This document shows positions 43,870 through 52,400 of a stretch of DNA of 64,000 nt, piece after piece. Under the pieces are notes generated by a model. That model ran no database searches and had not been told where the DNA came from. It was given only the letters and a program-made list of their open reading frames with translations. Both the position numbers and the translations under genes were made by a program. This DNA is from SZAS-79 sp964599095 (GTDB lineage: Bacteria > Pseudomonadota > Gammaproteobacteria > Burkholderiales > SG8-39): assembly GCA_964599095.1 (NCBI GenBank), contig CAZREB010000015.1, positions 62,001 through 126,000 on the forward strand, given 5' to 3'. Every line of letters begins with the position of its first letter. Within the stretch, counting starts at the first letter, position 1.

Positions 43870-45473
43870 TGCAGGAGCGCCCGCCGCTGCACCCGGACGC
43901 CGTCCCGACGACCGTCGGCTCGCTCCTCGCTCGCGCTGCGGCGCGCCACGGCGCGCGCGAAGCGCTGGTGGATCCCCGCCGCAGGCTGACCTATTCGGAT
44001 TATCTGCGCGAGGTCGACCGGATCGCCTGGGGTCTCGCGCGCATGGGCGTCGGGCGGGGCGAGCACGTGGCGCTCTGGCTGGCGAACCGGGTCGAGTGGG
44101 TCCTGATCGAACTCGCGGTGATGAAGCTCGGCGCCGTTCTCGTGCCGTTGAATACACGTTACTCCAGGTCCGAGGCCGACTACGTGCTGCGCCAGTCCGA
44201 CAGCGCGACGCTGGTCATGGACACCGAACCGCCGGGCCTGGACCTCGCGAGCTATCCGCGGCTCGAAAGGATCGTCTGCCTCGGCGAGGCCCGCGCGGGG
44301 CGGATCGCCTATCGCGACCTCGTTGCGCGGGAACCGGATGAGCAGGCGCTGGCCGCGCTGTCTGCGGCGGTCGGGGTCGACGATGTCGCGATCATCATCT
44401 ACACCTCGGGGACCACGGCCTACCCGAAGGGCGTGATGCTCGCGCACGGGCAGATCACGCGGAACATCTACGAAGTGCGGGTGGTGCCCGAGGAGCTCAC
44501 GGCGGCCGACCGCGTACTCTTCGTGCTGCCGATGTGCCACATCATGGGTGCGCTGAACAGCGTGGTCGGCATGCTCCATGTCGGCGGTTGCCTCGTGTTG
44601 CGGCAGGGGTTCACGCCCGCGAGCATGCTCGAAGCAGTGCAGGCGGAGCGCCCGACCTGGTTCTACGGTGTCACCGCGATGTTCGTGGACCTGCTCGGCA
44701 GCGGCCTCGTCGGCAGCTACGATACTTCTTCGCTGCGGCGGTTCACCCTGTTCCCGGGGCCGTTCCAGACGGGATTCCTGGCGGAACTCATCGCCGCGTT
44801 CAAGGCCGAAGGGCTCAACACCCGTTACGGCCTGACCGAGACGACCAACGGGCTCACGATGGTCGCGTCGTGGCGCGATGGTGTCGAGCGCGTAACGAGT
44901 TCGATCGGCAAGGTCGTGTGCACCACCGAATTCCAGATTGCCGACCCGGATACCCATGTGCCGGTCGAGACCGGCAAGGACGGCGAGATCCGCGTCCGGG
45001 GCTTCAACGTCATGAAGGGCTATTACAACAAGCCCGAGGAAACGCAAAAGGTCATCGATGCCGATGGCTGGTTCTACACCGGCGACCTGGCGTCGGCCAA
45101 CGAAGAGGGCTACATCTACTTCAAGGGTCGCATCAAGGACACGCTCAAGACGCTGGGCAACAATGTGTCGTGCCTCGAAGTGGAGAGCGTGCTCACAGGG
45201 CACCCGGCGGTGCTGATGGCGGTGCTCGTGGGGGTGCCGGATCCGCGCGCCTCGGAGGTCGGTGTTGCCTACGTCCAGTTGCGCCCGGGCGTCGCCTGCT
45301 CGGAGGATGAACTGATCGGCCATTGCCGCAAGTCCCTCGCGGGCTACAAGGTGCCGCGGCATGTGCGCGCGATCGCCGAGTTCCCGCTGAGTTCCAGCGG
45401 CAAGGTGCAGAAGCTCGTACTGAGGGAGCGTTTCCTTGCCGAAAGCTCGCGCGAACAGGAGGCTGCCGGATGA
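43869..45473 (+). CDS. Acyl-CoA/aryl-CoA synthetase (AMP-forming)
   Basis: 534 residues. The P-loop reads YTSGTTAYPKG, with Ala where most members have Gly (TSGTTGxPKG). Later motifs are YGLTETTNG, GWFYTGDLAS and the catalytic Lys in SSSGKVQK. It activates a carboxylic acid with ATP and CoA; the acid may be the one imported by the nearby transporters. It sits between two hydratase paralogs and is coupled to both by overlapping start and stop codons. Confidence 0.9.
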   Translation: MQERPPLHPDAVPTTVGSLLARAAARHGAREALVDPRRRLTYSDYLREVDRIAWGLARMGVGRGEHVALWLANRVEWVLIELAVMKLGAVLVPLNTRYSRSEADYVLRQSDSATLVMDTEPPGLDLASYPRLERIVCLGEARAGRIAYRDLVAREPDEQALAALSAAVGVDDVAIIIYTSGTTAYPKGVMLAHGQITRNIYEVRVVPEELTAADRVLFVLPMCHIMGALNSVVGMLHVGGCLVLRQGFTPASMLEAVQAERPTWFYGVTAMFVDLLGSGLVGSYDTSSLRRFTLFPGPFQTGFLAELIAAFKAEGLNTRYGLTETTNGLTMVASWRDGVERVTSSIGKVVCTTEFQIADPDTHVPVETGKDGEIRVRGFNVMKGYYNKPEETQKVIDADGWFYTGDLASANEEGYIYFKGRIKDTLKTLGNNVSCLEVESVLTGHPAVLMAVLVGVPDPRASEVGVAYVQLRPGVACSEDELIGHCRKSLAGYKVPRHVRAIAEFPLSSSGKVQKLVLRERFLAESSREQEAAG

Positions 45474-46249
45474 AGACGTACGAAACCCTGCTTGTCGAGG
45501 CTTCCGGAGCGGTAACGACGCTGACGCTGAATCGGCCCGATGCGCGCAATGCGCTCGACATGGTCATGCGGCGCGAGTTGATGGCGGCGCTCGACGAAAT
45601 CGAGGCGCAGGCACCCACGCGCGTGCTGATCCTCACGGGGGCCGGCGGGAATTTCTGCGCCGGCGGCGACATGAAGAGCCTGCGCGGCGCCACGCCGAGC
45701 GCCGCCGAGCACAGCGATCGCGTCAGGGTGCTGAACCGCCTCGTGATGCGGCTGGCAGGCTTTCCGCGTCCGACGATTGCAATGGTGGACGGATACGCCG
45801 TGGGCTCCGGCTGCAATCTGGCGCTGTGCTGCGACCTCGTCGTGGCCGCCGACCGGGCGCGCTTCGGGCAAGTCTTCGGCAAAGTGGGGCTGGTGCCCGA
45901 CGGCGGCGGCTCGTGGTTGCTGCCGCGCATCATCGGCCTGGCGCGCGCCAAGGAACTGGTCTACACGGGCCGGATCGTGGAAGCGGCCGAAGCTCTCGAG
46001 ATGGGCCTCGTAAACCGCGTGGTTCCGGCCGAAGCGCTAGTCGACGCCACCGGCGAACTCGCCCGGCAAATCGCTGAGGGACCGCCAAACGCGCAGGCAC
46101 TCGCCAAACAGTTGTTGCACGGCGCGCTCGGGGCTGACCTCTCCGCTGCACTGGAGAACGAAGCCTGTGCGCAAGGCATCGCGGTCACCGGCGAAGAGCA
46201 CCGCGAAGGCCTCGCGGCCCTCTTCGAAAAGCGGAGGCCGCGCTTTTAA
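45470..46249 (+). CDS. Enoyl-CoA hydratase/isomerase (second paralog)
   Basis: 259 residues, starting at the ATG that overlaps the ligase stop by four bases, with AGGAGG upstream. It closely parallels the first hydratase: LTLNRPDARNALDM, GAGGNFCAGGDMKSL and LVPDGGGSWLLPRIIG. The two probably arose by duplication and act on related CoA esters or successive steps. It is the last gene of the plus-strand cluster; a palindrome begins at its stop codon. Confidence 0.88.
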   Translation: MKTYETLLVEASGAVTTLTLNRPDARNALDMVMRRELMAALDEIEAQAPTRVLILTGAGGNFCAGGDMKSLRGATPSAAEHSDRVRVLNRLVMRLAGFPRPTIAMVDGYAVGSGCNLALCCDLVVAADRARFGQVFGKVGLVPDGGGSWLLPRIIGLARAKELVYTGRIVEAAEALEMGLVNRVVPAEALVDATGELARQIAEGPPNAQALAKQLLHGALGADLSAALENEACAQGIAVTGEEHREGLAALFEKRRPRF

Positions 46250-46267
46250 TGTACCGGTACCGATACA
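46250..46267. repeat. 18-base near-perfect palindrome
   Basis: TGTACCGGTACCGATACA matches its own reverse complement at 16 of 18 positions. It resembles LacI/GntR-type operator palindromes but lies just after a stop codon between convergent genes, where an operator is unexpected. No T-run follows. The rest of the 119-base gap is AT-rich and shows nothing else. Confidence 0.5.
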
Positions 46268-46368
46268 AAATCGCCTCAAGATTCAATAACGGCGCGGACT
46301 TTGGAAAATATTTATTCGAAATAGGGCTGCCGTCCTGTTTCGATGCGCTGTAGCCGGATGTGCGCGGA

Positions 46369-46815
46369 TCAGCCCGTCTTCAGCGCCTCGCGGATCGCGG
46401 CCAGCGTTTCTGCATCGAGTTCGCCCGCCTGCAGGTCGGGCGGCTTCGGCCAGGTCGCGTCCAGCCAGCTTCGGCCCCCGAACTGCCGTTCACTCGAGTA
46501 GCGGGGAAACACGTGGAAGTGAACATGCTGGTCGACCATCATCAGCATCAGGTAGTTGATCTTGTCCTGGCCGAACACCCTGCGCGAAACCGCCTCGATG
46601 TCCGAAACGACCTGCGAAAGCCCGGCGTTTTCGCCGGCATCGACCTGCGACCATGCGGTTGCCGGGCGGTTGAGGGAAATGACCGATGCGCCGAGGGTGC
46701 CTTGGGCCGGGCGCACCGACCAGGTCCAGTGCCGGTAGCTCCGCACCTCGAGCTCGGCCAGCCTGAACTTGGCGGCGAAGGCTTCGAATTCCGGGGTCGT
46801 GCCGGTCGTGGTCAC
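46369..46815 (-). CDS. HIT-family nucleotide-binding protein
   Basis: 148 residues with the histidine-triad motif DQHVHFHVFPRY near residue 105. HIT proteins hydrolyse or transfer nucleotide groups from phosphates; the substrate here is unknown. The start is a GTG overlapping the CoA-transferase stop by four bases. The longer frame upstream lies inside that gene and is rejected. It is the last gene of a three-gene minus-strand operon. Confidence 0.85.
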   Translation of the reverse strand: MTTTGTTPEFEAFAAKFRLAELEVRSYRHWTWSVRPAQGTLGASVISLNRPATAWSQVDAGENAGLSQVVSDIEAVSRRVFGQDKINYLMLMMVDQHVHFHVFPRYSSERQFGGRSWLDATWPKPPDLQAGELDAETLAAIREALKTG

Positions 46816-47996
46816 AGGGCGCCTTCGGAATCGAGTCTTTCGACGGCCCGGTCGTCGTAACCGAGTTCGGCGAGGATCGGGCGCGTGTGCTGCCCCACGG
46901 CGGGCAAAGCGCGGATGTCGGGCTCGAGGCCGGCAATGTTGAGCGGCGGGATCATCGCGTCGAGCGGGCCCGCCGGCGACTCGACTTCGCGCCATCGGTT
47001 GCGCGCTTCGAGCTGGGGGTGGTCCCAGAATTCCTGCATCGTATTCAGGCGCGCATTCGCGATGCCGGCGGCCTCGAGCCGCGCGACGATGCCTTCGGCG
47101 GTCATTGCGGCGAAGACTTTCTCGATCAGCGCCTTCAATTCGGGCCGGTGCTCGTTGCGCGCGCTGCTGGTCGCGAAGCGCGGGTCTTCCGGCAGGTCGG
47201 GCCGGCCGAGCACCTGCTCGCAGAATCGCGCGAACTCACGCTCGTTTTGCACGCCGAGGAAGACGGTCTTGCCGTCGCCGGCCACGAACGGGCCGTAGGG
47301 TGCGATGGTGGCGTGCGCCGCTCCGGTGCGCGGCGGGGGCTTGCCGCCGTACGCGGTGAAATAGGCCGGAAAGCCGAGCCACTCGCCGAGGGATTCGAAC
47401 ATCGAGATGTCGAGCGTTGCGCCTTCGCCGGTGTCCTTGCGGCGATAGAGGGCTGCGAGGATCCCCGAGAACGCGTACATGCCGGCCGCTATGTCGGCGA
47501 TCGGGATGCCCGCTTTCGACGGCGCATCCTGCGTGCCGGTCACCGAAAGCATCCCGGTTTCGCATTGCACGAGCAGGTCGTAGGCGCGCTTGGCGCTGTA
47601 GGGCCCGTTCTCGCCGTAACCGGAGATTCCGCACCAGACGAGCCCGGGGTGCCTGGCGCGCAGCTCCTGTGCGCCCAGCCCGAGGCGGGCCGCGGCGCCG
47701 GGCGCGAGGTTCTGCACGAATACGTCCGCCTTGGCGACCAGCTTGGCGAGGATCGCCTTCGCCTCCGGGTGCTTTGCGTCCAGCGCAATGCTTTCTTTCG
47801 AGCGGTTGACCCACACGAAGTGCGACGACAATCCCTTGACCGTGGTGTCGTAGCCGCGCGAGGCATCACCCACCGCGGGGCGCTCGATCTTGATCACGCG
47901 GGCGCCGAGCTCGGCGAGCTGGCGAGTGGCGAACGGTGCGGCGATCACCTGCTCGAGCGCGACGACTGTAATCCCCGCGAGGGGGCGGGTCTGCAT
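46812..47996 (-). CDS. CaiB/BaiF family (class III) CoA-transferase
   Basis: 394 residues with family features: GITVVALEQVIAAPFATRQLAELGARVIKIE at the N-terminus, the Asp-containing YDTTVKGLSSHFVWVNRSKESIALD, and GISGYGENGPYSAKRAYDLLVQ. It transfers CoA between acids. Two starts are possible, TTG 48011 or ATG 47996; ATG is preferred because it begins seven bases after the upstream stop. It pairs with the hydratase-like gene before it, so the operon may degrade a dicarboxylate or aromatic-derived acid. Confidence 0.9.
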   Translation of the reverse strand: MQTRPLAGITVVALEQVIAAPFATRQLAELGARVIKIERPAVGDASRGYDTTVKGLSSHFVWVNRSKESIALDAKHPEAKAILAKLVAKADVFVQNLAPGAAARLGLGAQELRARHPGLVWCGISGYGENGPYSAKRAYDLLVQCETGMLSVTGTQDAPSKAGIPIADIAAGMYAFSGILAALYRRKDTGEGATLDISMFESLGEWLGFPAYFTAYGGKPPPRTGAAHATIAPYGPFVAGDGKTVFLGVQNEREFARFCEQVLGRPDLPEDPRFATSSARNEHRPELKALIEKVFAAMTAEGIVARLEAAGIANARLNTMQEFWDHPQLEARNRWREVESPAGPLDAMIPPLNIAGLEPDIRALPAVGQHTRPILAELGYDDRAVERLDSEGAL

Positions 47997-48003
47997 CGGG
48001 TGC

Positions 48004-48747
48004 TTATTCAAAGCGGACCGTCATGCCGGCCAATTCACCGCCTTCGAACTCGGTCGACCAGGTCTCGCCGGGCGCCACGGGGGCGGCGTCCGTCATCGTA
48101 CCGGTGCTGACGATCTCGCCGGCCGAAAGGGGCGGGAAGTCCGGCAGCGTTGCGAGCAGCTCCACGAGGTGCGCAAGGGCGAGCAGCGGGCTGTCGAGGA
48201 CATTGGAGCCGACGCCCTGGTCGACGAGTGCCTTGCCCTTCTTCAGATTGACCCTGATCGCGGGCAACTTGCCCGCGAGGTCAGGGAGCCCGCCCACCGG
48301 CAGCTTGCGACCGACGACGAGGGCACCGTGCAGGCCGTTGGCCGCCGTGCTGTCGCCGACCTTCATTTGCCAGTTCGGGAAAGTGCACTGGACGATTTCC
48401 ATCGAGTGCGCGACCCATTCGATCGCGGAGAGGATTTCGGCCGGGTCTTTCGAGCGCGGCGGCGACCGCTTGAGGCCGAAGCACACCTCCGGCTCGATGC
48501 GCGGCTGCGCAAGTCCCGCAAGGCCGATCGTGGCCCGGTTCTCGGGCGCCAGCGTGACGGTCCGGTCGTAGACGAACCCGAAGATCGGCTGGAACACGCC
48601 GTAACGCGGCCAGATCCCGCGGTTGGTGAATCCGATCTTGCGGCCGAGCGGGCGCCAGCCGGCGGCCATGCGTGCGCGGTGCAATGCAAGCGCGCTGCGG
48701 TAGCCGGCTTCGGCGCTTTCTGCGTGTGTGGTCTCCATGGGCGCCAT
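48004..48747 (-). CDS. 2-oxo-pentenoate hydratase / fumarylacetoacetate hydrolase family protein
   Basis: 247 residues. The pattern GRKIGFTNRGIWPRYGVFQPIFGFVYDRTV and IEPEVCFGL (metal ligand Glu pair) match MhpD/DmpE-like hydratases of meta-cleavage pathways. Such enzymes hydrate 2-hydroxypenta-2,4-dienoate. The family also holds 4-oxalocrotonate decarboxylases, so the reaction is not fixed. Start ATG 48747 or 48738 are both possible. First gene of the minus-strand operon, divergent from nfeD, with 74 bases between them. Confidence 0.8.
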   Translation of the reverse strand: MAPMETTHAESAEAGYRSALALHRARMAAGWRPLGRKIGFTNRGIWPRYGVFQPIFGFVYDRTVTLAPENRATIGLAGLAQPRIEPEVCFGLKRSPPRSKDPAEILSAIEWVAHSMEIVQCTFPNWQMKVGDSTAANGLHGALVVGRKLPVGGLPDLAGKLPAIRVNLKKGKALVDQGVGSNVLDSPLLALAHLVELLATLPDFPPLSAGEIVSTGTMTDAAPVAPGETWSTEFEGGELAGMTVRFE

Positions 48748-48821
48748 TTTAACGGGGGTTGCGTGGCCGGGCGCCGCCAAGGTTGCGCAAGGGGCGATCG
48801 CGAGGGACACTACGACCCGCC

Positions 48822-49247
48822 ATGGAACACTATCTGGTCTGGTTGGTCGCAGGCTTCGGCCTGGTGATCGTCGAGCTGCTGAGCGGCACGTTCTACCTGC
48901 TGATGCTCGGGGTGGCTTCGTTCGGCGGGGCGGCGGTGGCCTATGCCGGGCAGCCTTTCGCTGTCCAGGCCATCGTGTCCGTGCTGCTCGCGGCGGGCGG
49001 GTGTTATGGGGTCCACGTTTACCGCGCAAGGAATTCGAAGGAACAGATGGCGCCGGTGGACGCGGGGCAGCCGGCGAATTTCGAGCACTGGGTCGACGAA
49101 GGCGGCGGCCTCGCGCGGGTCCGTTACCGCGGGGCGTCCTGGGACGCCCATGTAGACGGGACAGGCGCGCTGCCGCAGGGCGCTTTGTTGTACGTTTTGA
49201 AGCTCGAGGGGCACCGGCTTGAAGTCAGCAGGCAACGCCCGGCGTGA
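48822..49247 (+). CDS. NfeD-like membrane protein
   Basis: 141 residues: two or three membrane helices (about residues 5-65) followed by a small beta-rich OB-fold domain with ANFEHWVDEGGGLARVRYRGASWDA. The pairing with an SPFH protein 46 bases downstream is the classic NfeD-stomatin arrangement, which is thought to organise membrane microdomains or assist membrane protein quality control. Confidence 0.87.
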   Translation: MEHYLVWLVAGFGLVIVELLSGTFYLLMLGVASFGGAAVAYAGQPFAVQAIVSVLLAAGGCYGVHVYRARNSKEQMAPVDAGQPANFEHWVDEGGGLARVRYRGASWDAHVDGTGALPQGALLYVLKLEGHRLEVSRQRPA

Positions 49248-49293
49248 ACCGCGCATTGCGCAAGCGCGGGAGCATCCGGCCAAAGGGGGAAGC

Positions 49294-50286
49294 ATGTTTG
49301 CAAAACTGATAGGCGCAGTGATCGTGGCGGTCATCGCGGCAGCCTTCGAGCCGACCAAGGGCTATGCGATCCCGATCTTCCTGATCGCGGTGATCGTCGT
49401 GTTCGTCATCGAGGCGGTGCGCATCGTGCCGCAGCAGCAGGCATGGGTGGTCGAGCGGCTGGGTAAGTTCAGCGAGATCCTGCAGCCCGGCCTGAACCTG
49501 ATCATTCCTTTCTTCGAGCGTGTCGCCTACGTGCACAGCCTGAAGGAGGTACCGCTCGACGTGCCCGAGCAGGTCTGCATCACGCGCGACAACACCCAGC
49601 TTGGCGTGGACGGAATCCTGTACTACCAGGTCGTGGATCCGCGCCTCGCATCCTATGGGTCGTCCAACTACATCACGGCGATCGTGCAGCTCGCCCAGAC
49701 GACGTTGCGGTCCGAGATCGGCAAGATGGAACTCGACAAGACGTTCGAGTCGCGGGACGTCATCAACCGCCAGATCGTGGATGCGCTCGACGAGGCCGGG
49801 CGCAACTGGGGCATCAAGGTGCTGCGCTACGAGATCAAGAGCCTCACGCCGCCGGAGGCGATCCTGCGTTCGATGCAGCAGCAGATCACGGCCGAGCGCG
49901 AAAAGCGCGCGCTGATCGCGAAGTCCGAGGGCGAGCGCCAGCAGGAAATCAATATTGCCGACGGCGAGAAACAGGCTGCGGTGCTCAAGTCCGAGGGCGA
50001 AAAGCAGGCGGCGATCAACCGCGCCCAGGGCGAAGCGACCGCGTTGCGGCTGATCGCGGAGGCGAATGCCGCGGCAGTGCATGCGGTGGGAGAGGCCATT
50101 TCGGGCCAGGGTGGCATGGATGCGGCCAACCTCAAGGTCGCGCAGGAATACGTCGCCGCGTTCGCCAATCTCGCCAAGTCGAGCAATACGCTCGTCATCC
50201 CGGCCAGCGCGGGCGACATTGCCGCGATGGTGACAACCGCCATGACGGTGCTGGACAAGACCCGGCAGGCACAGGCAAAAGGTTAG
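49294..50286 (+). CDS. SPFH/band-7 (stomatin, QmcA-like) protein
   Basis: 330 residues. An N-terminal hydrophobic stretch is followed by VRIVPQQQAWVVERLGKFSEILQPGLNLIIPF, the SPFH opening, and a coiled region rich in EKRALIAKSEGERQQEI and repeats of AEG/SEGEKQAA. It is an integral membrane scaffold protein. ATG 49294 follows AAAGGGGGA; the earlier start at 49219 overlaps nfeD and is rejected. Together with NfeD it forms a two-gene unit. Confidence 0.93.
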   Translation: MFAKLIGAVIVAVIAAAFEPTKGYAIPIFLIAVIVVFVIEAVRIVPQQQAWVVERLGKFSEILQPGLNLIIPFFERVAYVHSLKEVPLDVPEQVCITRDNTQLGVDGILYYQVVDPRLASYGSSNYITAIVQLAQTTLRSEIGKMELDKTFESRDVINRQIVDALDEAGRNWGIKVLRYEIKSLTPPEAILRSMQQQITAEREKRALIAKSEGERQQEINIADGEKQAAVLKSEGEKQAAINRAQGEATALRLIAEANAAAVHAVGEAISGQGGMDAANLKVAQEYVAAFANLAKSSNTLVIPASAGDIAAMVTTAMTVLDKTRQAQAKG

Positions 50287-50295
50287 GAGACCGTA

Positions 50296-50688
50296 ATGGC
50301 CGTATCAGGCATGAACCACTTCACCATCCTGACCGACAACCTCGATGCGACGCTCGCTTTCTACAAGGAGCATCTCGACTTTTCCCCCGGGCCGCGGCCG
50401 CCGTTCAAGTTCCCGGGCGCGTGGCTGTATGCCGCGGGCGGCAGCGACGCGATCCTGCACGTGATCGCCGGGCGCGAGAAGAAGGAACTCGTCAAAGGCG
50501 TGCTCGACCACATGGCGTTCACGGCCCAGGATCTCGCCGGCAGCGTCGCGAAATTGAAGGCGCGCGGCATCCCGTACGAATTGCGCAAGCTGCCCGACTA
50601 CGGCACTTGGCAGCTCTTCTTCGTCGACCCGAATGGCGCGAAAGTGGAGCTGGATTTCGACCCGGCCGAAGCCGCGCCGGCGGAGTGA
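50296..50688 (+). CDS. Glyoxalase/VOC superfamily protein
   Basis: 130 residues with the paired beta-alpha-beta-beta-beta units of VOC proteins: MNHFTILTDNLDATLAFYKEHLDF, then LDHMAFTAQDLAGSVAKLKARG and FFVDPNGAKVELDF. Metal-ligand candidates are the N-terminal His, a central His and the final Glu. The function (dioxygenase, isomerase or binding) is open. It lies nine bases after the SPFH gene. Confidence 0.85.
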   Translation: MAVSGMNHFTILTDNLDATLAFYKEHLDFSPGPRPPFKFPGAWLYAAGGSDAILHVIAGREKKELVKGVLDHMAFTAQDLAGSVAKLKARGIPYELRKLPDYGTWQLFFVDPNGAKVELDFDPAEAAPAE

Positions 50689-50707
50689 AGCCCGCCAACG
50701 ACGCAGC

Positions 50708-51196
50708 ATGAAGTGGCAACTCACCGCGGGCCGCGCCCGCATCATGGCGCCGCCCGCGCTCGTCTGGCAGTGGGTATTCGAGCCGCGCGGCTGGCCTGCG
50801 TGGAACCCCAAAATCGAGGATGTCGTGCCGATGTCGGTCGAGCGGCCCGGACTTGGCTGGAGATTCCGGATCGCATTCCGGCTGCGCAAGTCGCGCCAGC
50901 TTGCAGACGCCGAACTCGTCGAGGCCGTTCCGCAAGAGCGCCTCGTCTGCCGCGTGACCGGCGGGGACCTGAATCCGGGCGGCTGGATGCTCGAGACTTA
51001 TGAACTGCAGGCCGACGAGGACACCACGGTGCTGACCCACACCGTGGACCTGGCGAATTCGAAAATGCCCTGGTTCTCGCGGCTGGCGGTGGTCTTCCTC
51101 ACCAACCTCTTCAACTCCGGCGGTGACCTCGGCCATGTGCGCAACCTGAAAGCGCTGATCGAGGACGGGGTCCCTCCGCCCGACATCAAGACCTGA
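50708..51196 (+). CDS. SRPBCC/polyketide cyclase-like protein
   Basis: 162 residues of the START/Bet v1-like fold: IMAPPALVWQWVFEPRGWPAWNPKIEDVV at the start and ETYELQADEDTTVLTHTVDL later. Such proteins bind hydrophobic ligands. A C-terminal extension LKALIEDGVPPPDIKT is present. It follows the VOC gene by 19 bases and may share a transcript with it. The upstream in-frame start lies in the VOC gene and was rejected. Confidence 0.75.
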   Translation: MKWQLTAGRARIMAPPALVWQWVFEPRGWPAWNPKIEDVVPMSVERPGLGWRFRIAFRLRKSRQLADAELVEAVPQERLVCRVTGGDLNPGGWMLETYELQADEDTTVLTHTVDLANSKMPWFSRLAVVFLTNLFNSGGDLGHVRNLKALIEDGVPPPDIKT

Positions 51197-51225
51197 AGCA
51201 GCCGCCTGCGCCGCAGCCGCCTTCT

Positions 51226-52197
51226 TCAGTCGACTTTGGCGCCCGAGTCCCTGACGATCTTCGCCAGCTTGGGGATGTCTTCCTTGATCAGGGCCTGTAG
51301 TTCGTCGGGCGGCATGCCGCCAGGGTCGAGGCCGAGTTCGTTCAGCCGCTTCGCCACATCCGGCGACTTGAGCGCCTTCGCGACCTCGGCGTAGACCCTT
51401 GCATGGATTTCCTTTGGAAGTCCTGCCGGCGCGAACATCGCCTGCCACGAACTGATGTTGTAGCCCGGCAGCCCGGACTCCGCGAGCGTCGGCACATCGG
51501 GCGCGACGAACGATCGCCTGGTCGTGGTGATTGCGAGCGCCTTGAGCTTGCCCGACTTCACCGGCGGGAAGGCGGTGGTCATGTTCTCGAAGCTCAGCGA
51601 GATCGTTCCGGCCAGCAGGTCGGGAATCATCGGGCCGCTGCCCTTGTAGGGGATGTGCTGCATCTGCACGCCGGTCATCGCCTTGAAGAGTTCGCCGGAC
51701 ATGTGCTGCGAAGTGCCGTTGCCGGCGGAGCCGAACGAGTACTTGTTCGGGTTTGCCTTGAGCAGCGCAATCAGTTCCGCCACGCTGCTGACGTTGAGGC
51801 TGGGGTGCACGATCAGCATGTTGGGCAGCGTCGCCAGCATCGTGATCGGTGTGAAATCCTTGAGCGGGTCGTAGGGCAACTTGGAGTAGAGCGAGACGTT
51901 GATCGCATGCGAGCTGATCGTGCCGCCGCCGAACGTGTAGCCGTCGGGCGCGCTCTTGGCGAGCAGTTCGACCCCCAACGCGCCGGCCGCGCCCGGCCGG
52001 TTTTCGACCACCACCGGCTGGCCGAGGGCTTCGGCCAGCTTGGCGCCGATCATCCGACCGAGGATGTCCGTGGTTCCGCCGGCCGCAAACGGGACAATGT
52101 ACTTGATGGGCTTGCTAGGCCAGTTCTGGGCCTGGGCGGTCGCCGCGAAGGCGAGGGCCGGCATAAGGGCGGCAAGCAGCGTTCGGGCAAATCTCAT
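51226..52197 (-). CDS. Bug/TctC-type periplasmic solute receptor
   Basis: 323 residues. The signal peptide ends near AQAQ-NWPSK. The receptor body includes IKYIVPFAAGGTTDILGRM, VENRPGAAGALGVELLA and QHIPYKGSGPMIPDLLAG. It has no transporter partner. It is divergent from the first TonB receptor, with 203 bases between them that contain a Fur-box-like site, so iron could influence it. It converges with the SRPBCC gene. Confidence 0.92.
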   Translation of the reverse strand: MRFARTLLAALMPALAFAATAQAQNWPSKPIKYIVPFAAGGTTDILGRMIGAKLAEALGQPVVVENRPGAAGALGVELLAKSAPDGYTFGGGTISSHAINVSLYSKLPYDPLKDFTPITMLATLPNMLIVHPSLNVSSVAELIALLKANPNKYSFGSAGNGTSQHMSGELFKAMTGVQMQHIPYKGSGPMIPDLLAGTISLSFENMTTAFPPVKSGKLKALAITTTRRSFVAPDVPTLAESGLPGYNISSWQAMFAPAGLPKEIHARVYAEVAKALKSPDVAKRLNELGLDPGGMPPDELQALIKEDIPKLAKIVRDSGAKVD

Positions 52198-52280
52198 TGT
52201 TGTTGTTTCCTTGTCCTTGGTTGGAAGCGGCGAACGGATTCTAGCTTTCAGACCTCTTGCGTCATCACGATATTGCATCA

Positions 52281-52299
52281 ATGAATGATAGCCATTATC
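52281..52299. promoter_or_regulatory. Fur-box-like site before TonB receptor 1
   Basis: ATGAATGATAGCCATTATC matches the 19-base Fur consensus at 14 positions, including the AATGATA and CATTATC blocks. It lies about 100 bases before the receptor start and about 85 bases from the divergent Bug start. Confidence 0.6.
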
Positions 52300-52400
52300 T
52301 TTGAGGCCGCATATTGATGTAGCCAGCCACCTCCCCCAGGCAGCCAGCCGAACGTCGGTTTGCGCTTCAGGCCAACAACGACCGATCACGGGGGAAATCC

